From the NCBI GenBank assembly GCA_963931865.1, contig OZ007506.1, positions 5,618,696 to 5,682,695 on the forward strand: 64,000 bases of DNA, in the 5' to 3' direction. The notes under the pieces were generated by a model, which was not told the origin of the DNA, ran no database searches, and saw only the letters and a program-made list of their open reading frames with translations. Below, piece after piece: positions 47,301 to 57,633 of the stretch (positions within the stretch are counted from its first letter, which is position 1; every line of letters begins with the position of its first letter). The translations under genes were made by a program, and so were the position numbers. This stretch comes from Axinella damicornis. Lineage: Eukaryota > Porifera > Demospongiae > Axinellida > Axinellidae.

Positions 47301-48502
47301 TCCGTGTCCGCGTCCGTGTCCGCGTCCGACCGTATCCGCCTTTTCCACTTGCCCCAAACTCACCATGCTGGCGAAGTTGTGAGCGTTTTAATAATTTTGT
47401 CTTCCCTTTGGCCACCATTGCATTAATTGGAACCAGCTGTAATGCTTAGCTTGCGCTACTAGCAAGTTGCAACGGCTACCAGGAGTGTGGTTGCCCTAGC
47501 CTCGTTCCCAGGCCTTCTCACCCCAGTGTTTGTCGCTTGCAGTATTTTAACACGGGGGGAAGGCCTGGTAAAACTCATCAAGTGCAGTGGATGTGTGGAG
47601 GAGTGACATATCCCCGGCTAAACTGCAATGCCGCTTTTAAGCTTTGTAGCCAGTTCTGATAGCACAGTATACATGCACTGTAGTCTAGCTGCTGTTTATA
47701 CAGCCTCAGACTTGCTGTTGTGTAGAAAGTTTCAAGCACACTTCATCACTGCCGGTACCCAACAGTCGGATGCTTGAACTCCAAAATGTGGCTGCATTTT
47801 CTGGCTTCAGACTTTTGCACAACTGTGGGGCAGCTTTCTGAACCCGAGAAACGTCGCCAAGAGTGCCCAATGTCGACCGCTCAGTCCCTGTTGAACGCTA
47901 GTCCGTTGTTAGTGGTCAATCGCATAGTGCATGCTCTGTACACAAGGCTTTGCGGTTTACTCGGGAATATCCTCCACATGTCCATCCACATCACTGCACG
48001 TGACAAGTTTACCACGCCTCCCCCCACGTTAGTACTGTAAGCAAAGTACGCTCTATTATCTATGCTGCAAGTGACAAATGCTGGGATAAGAAGGCTTGGG
48101 AACGAGGCTGCGGTTGCCCCTCATAATGACAGGAAGGAAGTATTGCTGTATGTGCCAATTAAACGGTCTCTATACAGTACATGTATGCAATTGACAGCTC
48201 TACTCCAGACATATTTTCGAAGCCCTGCAGGGTACTAATTTACCAACATACATGTACTGTCAGTGAGTTCTGCCAAACCCTTGAGAATCATTAGTCTAGC
48301 TTCATTCCTCCTTTGTTACTCCTACCTGTGGACTGCCAAACATACAACTGTTTCCTCCCCCACTGTCCTCGCTAGACTGGCTGAAGTACTCTGAGGAGCT
48401 CCACCGCCCCCCTCCCACTTCACACCCCCCACCACTGTCGTCAAACAGACGCTTCACACAGTCTTCACGGTTAGGTGTGCAAGAGATGCTCCCACCTTCC
48501 AT
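29334..48502 (-). CDS. wee1: Wee1-like protein kinase
   Basis: Cell-cycle kinase of the Wee1 family, which phosphorylates CDK1 on Tyr15 and blocks mitotic entry. Minus-strand exons: 48502-48326, 46350-46001, 45437-45306, 43658-43601, 43068-42957, 40885-40828, 40316-40195, 39589-39495, 37331-37172, 35920-35835, 35745-35686, about 34423-34382, 33648-33591, 30691-30602, 29414-29334 (stop). About 560 aa. The N-terminal region is Ser/Pro-rich with [10 protein letters not shown] and NINPFTP motifs as in Wee1. The kinase shows the glycine loop ([11 protein letters not shown]), the lysine in CAYALKRS, the Wee1-specific [20 protein letters not shown], the catalytic [18 protein letters not shown] replacing DFG, and [14 protein letters not shown]. 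The C-terminal tail contains [10 protein letters not shown], shared with Wee1. Phases agree except around the exon near 34400, whose 5' splice site is not canonical. The start Met could instead be internal to a longer N-terminus. Confidence 0.9.
30892..31736. repeat. Inverted-repeat element (GTCCCCAGACCCTCCAC ends)
   Basis: Left 'gtctcgtccccagaccctcc' (about 30895) is mirrored by 'gtggagggtctgggaacaag' (about 31712). Inside is a second inverted pair (aatacgcccccttcg near 31000 and cgccccctcccc near 31485) and a run of about 21 G at 31523-31543. It lies in the Wee1 intron between exons 33591 and 30691. Confidence 0.7.
31740..31785. repeat. CA-rich simple repeat
   Basis: Interrupted (CA)n tract within a Wee1 intron. 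Confidence 0.7.
31905..33090. repeat. Family B repeat cluster (more than one copy)
   Basis: The start motif 'gaggggcaaccgcactcctg' occurs at about 31908 and again at about 32386, and the end motif 'taccaggagtgtaat' occurs at about 33019 and 33074. Two copies appear joined or nested. Internal frames repeat [16 protein letters not shown] peptides but are interrupted. It lies in a Wee1 intron. Confidence 0.65.
33106..33373. repeat. Family A MITE
   Basis: TAGCCTCGTTCCCAGGCC at the left and GGGAACGAGGCTA at the right; the right arm is shortened. It lies in a Wee1 intron. A 37-bp remnant of the same ends is at 33458-33494. Confidence 0.8.
34836..34925. repeat. Purine-rich tract
   Basis: G/A-rich low-complexity stretch (agaggaaggggg, gaggaaagagggg) in a Wee1 intron. 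Confidence 0.7.
36019..36628. repeat. Family A MITE with arms of about 210 bp
   Basis: Arms 36019-36233 and 36417-36628 are almost perfect inverses (for example 'gtctgccagtcgcgcgcgc' and 'gcgcgcgcgactggcagac'), with about 180 bp of unique centre. Flanked by TA. Mirror-image reading frames of about 80 codons in the two arms are artefacts. It lies in the Wee1 intron between exons 37172 and 35920. Confidence 0.9.
37549..37576. repeat. GATA microsatellite
   Basis: (TAGA)n in a Wee1 intron, before 'taaattttaattttcgac'. A similar GATA run followed by 'gttttattttgg' and 'gctccatcagcac' occurs at 63388, so both may belong to one dispersed repeat. Confidence 0.8.
38351..39375. mobile_element. 1,025-bp MITE-like element, CAGTGGCGTAGGAAGC ends, 5-bp duplication
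   Basis: Starts CAGTGGCGTAGGAAGC and ends GCTTCCTACGCCACTG, flanked by CAACC at 38346-38350 and 39376-39380. Internally it has a minisatellite of about 55-60 bp at 38860-39125 (tttagtgacagggtcacta, ttttttccctata). No transposase is encoded. The CAGTG-type end recalls several cut-and-paste families. It lies in the Wee1 intron between exons 39495 and 37331. Confidence 0.85.
38860..39125. repeat. Minisatellite inside the 38351 element
   Basis: Four to five units with 'atttagtgacagggtcact' and 'attttttccctatat', each unit containing the near-palindrome gtgacagggtcac. Confidence 0.85.
39611..39782. repeat. GGA-rich polypurine tract before a Wee1 exon
   Basis: Almost pure purine on the plus strand, so C/U-rich in the Wee1 transcript, ending about 22 bases upstream of the acceptor of exon 39589-39495. 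The reading frames of poly-Glu, poly-Arg, poly-Ser and poly-Pro on both strands are artefacts. Confidence 0.9.
40320..40705. repeat. GA-rich polypurine tract before a Wee1 exon
   Basis: About 380 bp of nearly uninterrupted G/A with units such as 'ggaggaagaggaatggaagg' and 'gagagagtggagcaggagg'. In the Wee1 transcript it is a very long polypyrimidine stretch running up to the acceptor of exon 40316-40195. Confidence 0.9.
41300..42250 (+). pseudogene. Decayed DIRS-like gag gene
   Basis: Plus-strand fragments in order: [21 protein letters not shown] start (about 41340-41480), then [18 protein letters not shown] (about 41855-41915), a region with at least two internal stops, APEEHKTGS, and a Cys/His-rich end [19 protein letters not shown] (about 42097-42155). 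The Cys/His region resembles that at 5431-5480, so both are gag-like remains of related retroelements. It lies in the Wee1 intron between exons 42957 and 40885. It is opposite to Wee1. Confidence 0.55.
43800..44394. repeat. MITE (TAGCCTCGAACCCAGGCG subtype)
   Basis: Begins TAGCCTCGAACCCAGGCGCGG and ends CGCGCCTGGGTTCGAGGCTA. Arms include 'gcgcctggtatccactgttt' and its inverse. Same subtype as the broken copy at 6738-7391. It lies in the Wee1 intron before exon 43658-43601. Confidence 0.88.
45572..45967. repeat. Intact family A MITE (empty-site reference)
   Basis: TAGCCTCGTTCCCAGGCC to GGCCTGGGAACGAGGCTA, 396 bp. The stretch 'ctcgacgtcacgcacgtgag' near 45877 is the uninterrupted counterpart of the insertion site of the 10-kb transposon. 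It lies in the Wee1 intron between exons 46001 and 45437. Confidence 0.9.
46426..48118. repeat. Nested repeat cluster (family B, hairpin element, family A MITE)
   Basis: A family B copy starts near 46430 (acactcccgaaaatttgtgc) and ends at 'aggagtgtggttgccc' (about 47495). Within it is a long inverted repeat, 46741-47353, whose arms contain GGACAC/GGACGC hexamer repeats and 'gacagaagctaaacatgg'. In its centre lies another inverted pair (about 46950-47010 and 47120-47178, 'catatttaatgagcttcaac'). A family A MITE (47497 to about 48107) follows directly, splitting the family B end: 'gcggttgcccctc' reappears after it. All of it lies in the first Wee1 intron. Confidence 0.7.
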
Positions 48503-49069
48503 CTGCAATGAATGGATAATGCGGATCATAGATAATATACTTGGGTAGGGACTATATTATCTATGGTTGGATTTAGTATGCTAAATCTTACCTCTCATAC
48601 TATAGTATTAGTTAACCTGACCAAAAAGGCAAGGTAGTGTGACACAGAGATCACAGTGCTCTCAACAGCTTCAGTATAAAGCCACCAAGAGTTTAAGAAT
48701 AGAGATTTCCCCCCGCCCAAGCTGGAATTTTGTGTTCTTCAGTTACAAATTTTCCACGGATACTCTCAATTTAAGGCCAAAAGCGAAGCCTTCAAAAGAA
48801 ACACAGATATCAGATAATCACAGACATTACAGGTGTCGTACCTTCGCTATTCGGGTTGCTCCAGACGACTACAGAGACACAAGTATTGTCATAAACTTTG
48901 TTCTCCGCGGAGCTAGCTATACAGTTCCCGCGATTTACGCGCCTTTTCTTACCTAATTTCAATTTTTCCTATCATGCTTTATTTAGACGATGGTGAACTT
49001 TGAACTTTGAATCGAATACGACTTTGCTACTCCGGAATCCGTGCTTCAAAAAAGAGGGAGCAGCTGAAG
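48503..49069. promoter_or_regulatory. Shared 5' region between Wee1 and the TIR-NHL gene
   Basis: About 570 bp between two divergent start codons. An 'attatctatg'/'catagataat' inverted pair lies at about 48525-48565. A plus-strand reading frame (48639-48956) has no recognisable domain and its start is not an ATG. The true Wee1 start exon may also lie here, because 'cattcattgcag' precedes the first Wee1 Met like a splice acceptor. Confidence 0.5.
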
Positions 49070-52000
49070 ATGACGAGTGTCGAGCGTAAAGAGTTGTTCA
49101 TCAGCTACGGTCGCGAACCCGAAGTGATCCAATTCGTGACGCGGTTGAAGGGAGACTTGGAGAGCAATGGCTTCTCAGTGTGGATGGACGCACATGACAT
49201 TCCCGCAGGCAGCGACTGGCATGGAGCTATCGGGACGGGGCTTACGCAGTGCAGAGGCATTGTGCCTATTATTACCAACAAATATATCGCCTCAAGATAT
49301 TGCACCAATGAGGTATGTACGTACCCTCACTGCATTGTGTAATTCAGAAATGATTCGGAGAGACAAAGACTGAACCAACAACATACACAGCTTGTGTGGC
49401 TATAATTTTTAAACGGCTATAAATATAGGGGGCCTAGTCAGCCTCATTTCCATGCTCCTCTCCAGCTTCCAGAAGTGGGCTTTGACAATCAAGATGGGTG
49501 TGGTTAGGATTTATACCACGCCCACTTGATATATTTCTTGACTGAGAATCCTCATAGTGAGCTAGCTGGAGTGATAAGTGTTTGCTAGGGGGGACAAAAG
49601 AAGTTGTCTAGTCAGTTTCGATGCATGTTATGCTTGCTAGCTGTCCTGCGTAGATCTAAACCTGGCTAGCACAATAAGTCCAAACTCTTCTTTACATAGC
49701 TGTATACTGCAGACGGTGACAAGAAACTGATCTTTCCCATCATGTTTGAGAACGTGAATTTCGGTGTGAGCGAACTAGCTAATGGAGTGAAATTCGTGAT
49801 CAGTGGTGTCAACTGGACCATGTGCAGGCCTGGAGTGGATGACTACAACCATGCCATATCCAAGCTGATGCAGGGAATGAGAGAGAAAGGTATTTACCAT
49901 CCCTTTAGATTGTTGCCATGCATCTATGGTTGGCAGCATTAGCTTTATACAGTGGCCTATCCATTTGAGAAAGATAGCTATTATATGGGACACCACCAGT
50001 TATGGAACGCCAAAATGAGACAAAAACTCTGTTATTTTGGATTGTTTCGTGATCTCCTGATGGCATGATTTCTGAGATCGAAAATCTCAGGAACGCATAC
50101 TCTGGTTCTGAAGAACATTCCCAGGATCGATCGCAGGCTCACTCTAAAGAACAATTTCGAGAGCATTCCCAGTAACATATTCCATGGCTCTAATGATTAT
50201 GAGAATGCTGTCTCTAGAAGTTCATTTGTAGCAACAATGCCTATATGAGGCCTGCCAGGTGCATAATAAGATTCATAGCATTCTAGCACAACTATAAACT
50301 GTCTATCAAGTACTTCAAGTGGCTGCTGTACCAAGGGCAAAGGGCATAATTTGCTTTACAACAGACCACAAAGCATTGCCACAAAGTGTACCTTAGAAGT
50401 GCAAAGGCTGTACTGCATATATTACACTCCTGGTATAGGAAAAATTGTGCCGCGTAATTAATAATTAATAAACGTTTGACTACTTCGGGATGGCCTACAA
50501 AGATTCTGACTACACCGTCGTGATCGCTATGCTGCAGTGACACAACCACACAATAATTGTGCTGAAACTCACCTTGGTGGTGGAGATACAAGCGCTTTTG
50601 TTGTGTCGTCGGATGCCATTGCTCGATCGCTCTCTTCGACGTTGGCTGCCAGTACAGCCTTACGAAGGCCCCACAAAGATTCTGACCACACAGCCGTGAT
50701 CGCTGTCGTTCACTGACGCTTACATGCCGAAACTCACCGTGCTGGCTAAGTTATGAGTGCTGTAATAATGTCTTGTCTTCCTTTTGGTCGCCATTGCTCG
50801 CGATCGACTGAGCGTGGTTGCCACGTGGCATGTGCGTTAATTGGAAACTAGCGCAACGGCGAGTCGCAACCGGGGTTGCAACGCGGCTACCAGGAGTGCG
50901 GTTGCCCCTCGATATTATAGCAGAATACAAGTGCCTGGGGTGGGGGTGCAAAAGTAACAGCTGGTGTTGCATTCCCCATAACAGGTCTATATTAAGATTT
51001 TAACGTGTGTGTGTGACGGAAGTGGGATGTTCATGGGGTGGGACTAGACTTAGTGACGTACAACCTTCGTACTTCAATTTACTGAACTTCGAACTCCACG
51101 AAGAATGTTCAAGAACACTATGCATGGGCTGGAATAGCTGGGGGAGCAGCAGTTGAATTGGACACAATCGGAGAGCAGCAGTTAAAGCGGACGCAATTGG
51201 GGAGCAGCAGCCGAAGCGGACGCAATTGGGGAGCTGAAGCGGACGCAAGCGGTGAGCAGCAGCTGAAGCAGACTCAAGCGGCGAGCAGCAGCTGAAGAGG
51301 ACACAATCGGAGAGCAGCAGCTCTGCACACACGGCTGTCCGGCGCTGGATTACTCCCGTTGGCGAACGAGGGGGAAGTAGCTAGTTGAGTTTGAAGTAAG
51401 GATAACATGTTGAGCGGTCAAATGTCTTGGTCATGTTCTAGGCCCAATCCTCTTTGTACGTGCCAGACTGCATGGCATGGGCGCACAGAGTCTGTGCAGA
51501 CAGTACCAGCCTTGGCCGGCCATTGCAGATGGGCAGCCACTGGAGATCAACTGGAATAATTCATAGTAGATTCATAGGTGCTGATTGATGATACTGTAGT
51601 GCGCTAATGGATGGCAATGTCATTGCTGCTTGATGAACGAGTACAGATGGCAGTTTTTTTGCTGTCCTCTAGGTGGGCTTGCTCACAATGGACATCTCTT
51701 TTGTTTGTGTGAGCGGCGAGCATTGAGCTTTCGTATTCTCTGTACACATTGGCTGTCCTGGCGGAGTAATTTTTGTTTTAGATCTGGGACTGCTGCACCA
51801 CACACGTATTTACACATGTACACACTCCTGCACACCTGCTCACACACACAAAGAGTGTATACTTAGTGGTGTGCTTTATCTCTGTGCGTATAATATTACT
51901 TGGCTTCAGTATTCAGCCCAGTAGAACCAGTGAATGTGATTACTAGTCCTGTTAATGTTATCAGGTTCAAACTGTAATAGACCCTGCAGAATCTGCAGTA

Positions 52001-55000
52001 GAGTCTTACAATTCAAGCTATAGAGGCTAAAATTACAGATCATAATTTATGTAGGCAACTACCCCACATGCATACATTGTAGTTAGGTCCCTATATTCGC
52101 ACATGGAAATTAACAATACGCTCGAATACCTAGGCTGGGTTTTGAATGCGTAGCCATGAAACACTCTGATTGTGGGTATTGAAGGCAAATTGTAAGCTCT
52201 TTCTCAATTCACAGGTTCCAAAAACATCACTTCCCACCAGCTCCCAGCCAAGCCACAGATAGGACCAGTCTCTACTGAGCCCTTCAAGGTGATACCTGAT
52301 GTAGAAAATCCGGAAGGAATTGCATCAACAACTGAAGGCGACCTGATTGTTAGTGTCATGCAACATAAGGTCATCGTTTTCAACAAAGAACTTGAGAAGA
52401 CGTTGGAGATAGGTGGAGACCCAGGGCTTGGGATGGGTCAGTTCCTTAAACCGAGTGGTGTTACAGTTGACAAAGATGGCAATATTCTGGTCGCTGGTCA
52501 CTACTTCGTGCAGAAATTCTCGATAAATGGCGAGTTCCTGCAGCAAGCTGGTGGCACTGATCGCAAAGGGTTTTCCATCCAGTCCCCACGAGCCATGGCT
52601 ATTGGAGTAGGAGGCCGCATCTACATCACAGAGGAGCAGAGTCACCAAGTCAAGGTCCTTAATCCTGATCTCACTCTGCATAAAACCTTCACTAATGCGT
52701 GCCGCACACTGGGATCTGGGCATCTGAACATGCCTCAGGGGATTGCTATCAATAGTGAGGGCAACGTTTACGTGGCTGACATGATGAATCACGCAGTTCA
52801 AGTTTTTGATCCTGAGGGAGAGTACCTCTTCAAATTTGGGAAGATGGGAGGTGGGATTGGCTGCACCACATCCCCTTCAGCTCTGTGCATCGACAAAGAT
52901 GACAACTTGTACGTCGGCACTGGAACCTGCAGTGTGTCAATATTCGATTGGAAGGGAAATTTTGTGCAGTCATTTGGCCAATATGGTAGTGAACTTGGGA
53001 AGTTCAACCAAATACGAGCATTGCACATCGATCATGAGGGCCTACTCTATGTTGGTGAATGGACCTCCAACAGAGTTCAGATCTTCAGGTAATAATACAG
53101 TGATTTCCCTAGAGATATTGTATCCTATCCTGATACCTCTGTCTTTTGAAAACAAGAGGCAGTTACACTACTTAGCCTGGGGAATCTTATCATGTGATCC
53201 GAGGCACGACCGTCGTTTATCATCACGTCTCCTCTCAACTGCCAAGTCATGTAAGAGACCGATCTTGAATTCTGTGCTTGAATTTTGATGCACAATTAGA
53301 AAGGACGCATAATTAGAGCGCCTACGGCAACCCTCCCAGCACATCTACATCGCTGGAGTCACTAGCAATATCACTGCCCACCACGTCATCTTCACTGCCC
53401 GCTGAGGTCCTGCGTGGAGGTCCCAGGGCTGTGTATCTTCATCCTCGCTCACAGGCAAGCCAACCCACACAGACACCATAGATACGGATAAACAGACTCC
53501 TAGAGACTTTCTGCAATAATTTTATGCATAGAACTTTCACAAATGCGCTCCATTGTCTGTCACACGAGGCACAAGGCTAGCGAAAGGCCGGGCACTCATT
53601 CGAGTAAACTTTGACTGTACAGGAAATTGAGCCAAAAGTAGGAGATAGGTACTGTACATCTTTCTTGGCATCGGTATTGTTTAGAATTTTGTTCAACTAG
53701 ATTCACAACATCACACTATATACCTGAATGAATTAACCAGCACATTAATTCCCGTGTTGAGCTAAGCAGATTGACTACTCTCCAGAACTCCATTGGTTTG
53801 CTAGTTTGGAGAAGAATGCACACCTTGCATGCTACAGTAGTTCATGGTATAACCTTGGTATGAAACCAGGGTTTCACCATTACACCAGTGAATACTTCAG
53901 CACTGGACTTGAACCCCAAGTACCAGTCCAATGGCAACTACCGTATTTATTCACCTGTAGATCAATCTATTCCTGGAATTCCATTTTAATGTACTGTAAA
54001 ACTAATTGGTTGTTTTAGCCACAGGCAGATTGTTACCTTGGTTTATCAAGTTGGGCTTATAATTTATAATTGCATAAGACAACCTGCAAAGGCAACTGGC
54101 CCAGATCATCTCACTGACAATCTTGGAAACATCTGCAAGGTCACTAGCTACAACTGGTTGTCATGGAAACTTGCATGCCCTTGATGGCAGCAGGTCCCTC
54201 ACAGATGTTTAGTGGTTAAGATTGCACAATTATGGTTGTAAATCTTGGGCCAGCTTCCTCTCAAGTTGCCTTATGCAATTAGCCTCTGAACCCTTCTAAC
54301 CACAGTCTCCAGCTTGTCTGCAACCAGGGTAATTACCCACTCTGTGCAACTGAATTAATGTGGAAGCCTAGTATTAATGTGGAAGCCTAGTACACTAACT
54401 ATTATTTCACTGCATCATTGCAAACTACTCTCTATGAACCACAGGGGAATCCAACTGCCCATACTGTTATAGTACACCTGCGCTACACCTGTGCCTTATT
54501 TGTTGTAATAAAACCTGTATTCATGTATCTATACAGGCTGACAGGATATAATGGTGACCATGGGAACTCAGAAGGTCAAGGTATTGAATTAAATTAGTGA
54601 TAGCTGCAACTTGTAATGCACAGTTTCTGTGCAATTTGTACACTGCCATGTTACGAATATATGTCCTCTACAATTCAATACCTACTGTACATTTTCTTGC
54701 ACTTGGTGATGTGTCAGTCAAAATAGCATTCCAAGAACGCATGATGACAGAAAAAACAATGATGTCATCATGCGCTCTTGAGCATTCCCATGCACCTTCA
54801 CTTTTGACTTGTGGTTGTATGTTTACATGTAGGACATGGACCTACAGCTGAAGTGCCTCAACCAGGTGTTGAACTGGGTAAGCACTGAGTAGATTGCATT
54901 CACAGTAGCTACCCAGAACTGGCAACAGTTCTTCACAGATAACTGAATACTGCGTGGTACTAGGACTACATATCTGCATCGTGTCTTGCGCTGCATGCGT

Positions 55001-57175
55001 ATCTGTGGCCTGACCACATGCTCGTGAGTTTGAGTGTGGAGATGAAATGTAAAGACTGCTCACTGTTTGACTCAACATAGAGCTGCTGAAGCTCTGCAGG
55101 CCTGAATGCTCTGCATGCTCATATACTAGCCTCATTCCCATTCTGCAGTCATTAAACAACTGTCATTGCTGAGAAAGTATGTCAAGTTGTTATCCAATCA
55201 TATTTTATGACACTGATGTGGACAATAATATTTGTATAGTCTGCAACATTGGGATGGGTGTAATGAGTTCCATCCCCAAAGAAAGCATGTATGGCATCTT
55301 TCCAAACACGTAAATATTTCTCAAGTCTCAATTATAAGAGCTGACTTCATCATTAAGATTTTAACGTGATAGTCATTTACAAGGGCTAGGCTGCATGCAA
55401 GTGGACACAATCCGGGAGCAGCAGGTGAAGTGGGTACGATCTGATGGTAGCAGCTGAAGCAGATGCGATTCTCTTTTTTGCCTCCACTTGTGGGAGAGTT
55501 GCCCGCGCCCAGGTCAGACACCAGAATGGAGCTACGAAAATCTTTGAGAGCACTCAGAAAGTCGATGCAGAGTGCTTGGGCAACACGATCATCGATCCAG
55601 CACTTGCCCAGGATGAGCAGATGCGATCAGGAAGCCACAGTGAAGTGGACGCAGCAGCAGCAGCAGCTGAGGCAGACATGATTGTAGAACAGCAGCTGAG
55701 GCGGACGCGATCGGGGTTCAGCAGCTTCATGAAGCCCATGCAAATAGGGGAGCAGCTGCACCGGGCGCTGGACTGCTAATGTAGGCGAATGGAGGAGAAG
55801 TAGCTGAGCGAGCTACTTGTACTTTTTGATCATAATTGCAGCTTCAGTTTAAGAACAGCCCTGTGAGGTTAAGATTAGCTTAGCTTGGCTCATTCACTGG
55901 GGCTGTGTTTTGTGAACAGTTCTCATTTCCCAATACATCTACGTATATGCCATTTTCAGGACAAAGCTACTTCTAAGTTGCGACACTGACTTTGACCTTA
56001 GGTGCTGTGGCCGTTGCTACATATGAATAATTTGTGTTTCTCAATTAACAATTGACATGCGTGGGTCATTGTTTGTAACTCTCTCTGCAGTTGCCTCTCC
56101 GCCTCAGAATATTGAAGGCAAACCAACAACCTTCATTAGCTCCAAAGGAGGGATGGTCACTTTTGGCCCCAATGTCACATTTGGCAGCAAATCGGTTGTT
56201 ACTATCGGTCACAGTACGACGATTATTGGAGGTACTGTTCAAGGCCCTGGAGCAGTAAAGCCTGTAATGATCGGCACTAGTGGTGAAGCATCTTTGTCCA
56301 GGCCAATACTAGCAGACCAGGAAAAGTTAGAGGGTGTGATATTCGCTAAATCGGCAAGTGCTCCATGCAAGCAAGCTAGTTCCAATCTGCCGTTTAAGGT
56401 TCTGCCGAACATTGAGGATCCGATATCCATTGCTGTTGGCAAGAGTGGAGAGATCGCAATGTCTTTCGGTGAAGATCCTTGCATTGTTATCTTCAATGAC
56501 AAGTATGAGAAGGTGGCTGACGTGCATGATGATAGCCTCTCTTATTGCTGCATTGCCGTTGATAGCAATAACAACATCATAGCATTTGGAACTCTCGGCA
56601 TCAAGAAGTTCAACATGTCAGGAGAAGAACTGCTGGCAATTTCATCCAGTGAAAATCCTGGCCTTGGTTTTAGTACTCCACGTGCAGTTGCCATTAGTGA
56701 GAAACGTCAAATTTACGTTGCAGATATAGGTGATAATAAAGTGCACATCTTGGATGAGGACTTCAATCACCTTAAAGATTTTCCTGGCAAGTTTGCTGCA
56801 TTTGGTATTGCCACCGACACTGAGGGTAATGTGTATGTCCCAGACCTAGACAACAGCACAGTACACGTGTTCACTGGTGAAGGAGAGTTATTGTTTTGTT
56901 TTGGTGGTCCAGGACGAAACCCTGTCCCCCAATTCTCTCTCATAGCACCTATGTCGGTGGCCGTGGATACGAACAACTTGGTGTATGTGGGTACAGGCAT
57001 GGGTGTTATCACAGTGTTCGATAAAGAGGGAAACTTCCAAAAGAAGATTGGATCTCAAGGGTCAGAACCTGGGCAGTTTGAGGGACCTCCTGCGCCGCTG
57101 TGTGTTGACAAGGGAAGGTTGTATGCAGGGGACCAGAGTGGGGACACTGTGCAAATATTCCAAATTGGATTGTAG
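49070..57175 (+). CDS. TIR-domain protein with two NHL-repeat regions
   Basis: Predicted cytosolic signalling protein, about 826 aa. Exons 49070-49312, 49700-49889, 52215-53088, 54537-54580, 54833-54877, 56091-57175; every phase agrees. Residues 1-144 form a TIR domain: KELFISYGRE (strand A), GFSVWMDAHDIPAGSDW (BB loop), CRGIVPIITNKYIASRYCTNE, LIFPIMFENVNF. Glu81, in the S-x-x-C-x-x-E position, matches the catalytic Glu of NAD-cleaving TIRs, but is also common in non-catalytic TIRs. The next exon has NHL/beta-propeller repeats (GNILVAGHYFVQKF, GNVYVADMMNHAVQVFD, GLLYVGEWTSNRVQIF). After a short acidic/Gly linker, a second region starts with a Gly/Val-rich stretch (GGMVTFGPNVTFG) and again has NHL repeats (RQIYVADIGDNKVHILD, GRLYAGDQSGDTVQIF). 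An unspliced exon 3 would stop at 53092 and give a protein with one propeller. Confidence 0.82.
50423..50918. repeat. Family B MITE-like copy
   Basis: 'acactcctggtataggaaaa' at the left and 'ggctaccaggagtgcggttg' at the right. It lies in the second intron of the TIR-NHL gene. Closest in form to the copy at 678-1232. Confidence 0.8.
50990..51385. repeat. Family C repeat (aagattttaacgtgtgtg ... gagcagcag)
   Basis: Begins with 'aagattttaacgtgtgtgtg' and 'cggaagtgggatgttcatgg'. The body is a minisatellite of about 27-30 bp (gagcagcagttgaagcgg, acgcaatcgggga). Other copies: 55350-55812, 61838-62165 and, inverted, 62713-63118. It lies in an intron of the TIR-NHL gene. Confidence 0.8.
51390..52214. 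other. Rest of TIR-NHL intron 2
   Basis: No gene or clear repeat seen beyond a short CA-rich patch near 51800-51850. Confidence 0.5.
53093..54536. other. TIR-NHL intron 3
   Basis: About 1.4 kb. Around 53178-53290 there is 'ggggaatcttatcatgtgat', similar to the arm of the MITE at 12333-12934, so a MITE fragment is likely. A direct repeat 'attaatgtggaagcctagta' lies at 54353-54392. Otherwise nothing recognisable. Confidence 0.5.
55350..55812. repeat. Family C repeat copy in TIR-NHL intron 5
   Basis: 'aagattttaacgtgatag' start and 'gtagctgagcgagctacttg' end. The 'gcagcagcagcagctgaggc' minisatellite makes a 111-codon Ala/Glu-rich reading frame that I regard as an artefact. Confidence 0.75.
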
Positions 57176-57438
57176 AACATTTATAGCTAGCTGTTTTGTT
57201 TATGCACAAGTGTTTGTATAACGAAAGTTGCATTTCCGCGTAATATAAAAATTATTTGAACAATGCACTAATCTGTGAATTCTGTGGGGCTGTGTACTTG
57301 AACTGCGAAGTCGATTTAGTTGGGCGTCCTCAGCAAATAAATATTTGCAGTCGTAGTACACAGAGAATGCTGTGGTGTCAGTACTGCGTGGTGTAGTCGA
57401 CCATGGAGTTGCTTTCACTCCACAAAATTATTTTCAGA

Positions 57439-57633
57439 TTCCTGATTTGAGTGCAGGTGAAGCTTTGAGTCAACAGCCACTGCATGCTAAAGTGGGGTCG
57501 AACAGGAGTGGGTCAGAAGGTAGCAATTGTGAAGATGAATCGGAAGAGGACTCATCACGGGCGAAGCCAGTCAGACAATCGAAGAAGACCCGCATGTCCA
57601 TACCCATGGAGGCCGAGGGTTCATCTCAGTAGT
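57439..57633 (+). CDS. Orphan exon, acidic/basic low-complexity peptide
   Basis: After an acceptor-like 'ttattttcag' a frame runs to a TAG stop near 57630: IPDLSAGEALSQQPLHAKVG, then EDESEEDSSRAKPVRQSKK. Its amino-acid use is plausible for a real disordered tail, but no start codon or partner exon is assigned. It follows the TIR-NHL stop by about 260 bp, so it may be an alternative last exon of that gene, its 3' UTR, or a small independent gene. Confidence 0.3.

Noticed and set aside
48639..48956. 105-codon ORF upstream of the TIR-NHL gene
   Set aside because: No recognisable domain, no good ATG, and it lies in the divergent promoter region.
55444..55779. 111-codon Ala/Glu-rich plus-strand ORF
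   Set aside because: Generated by the family C minisatellite; lies in an intron of the TIR-NHL gene.
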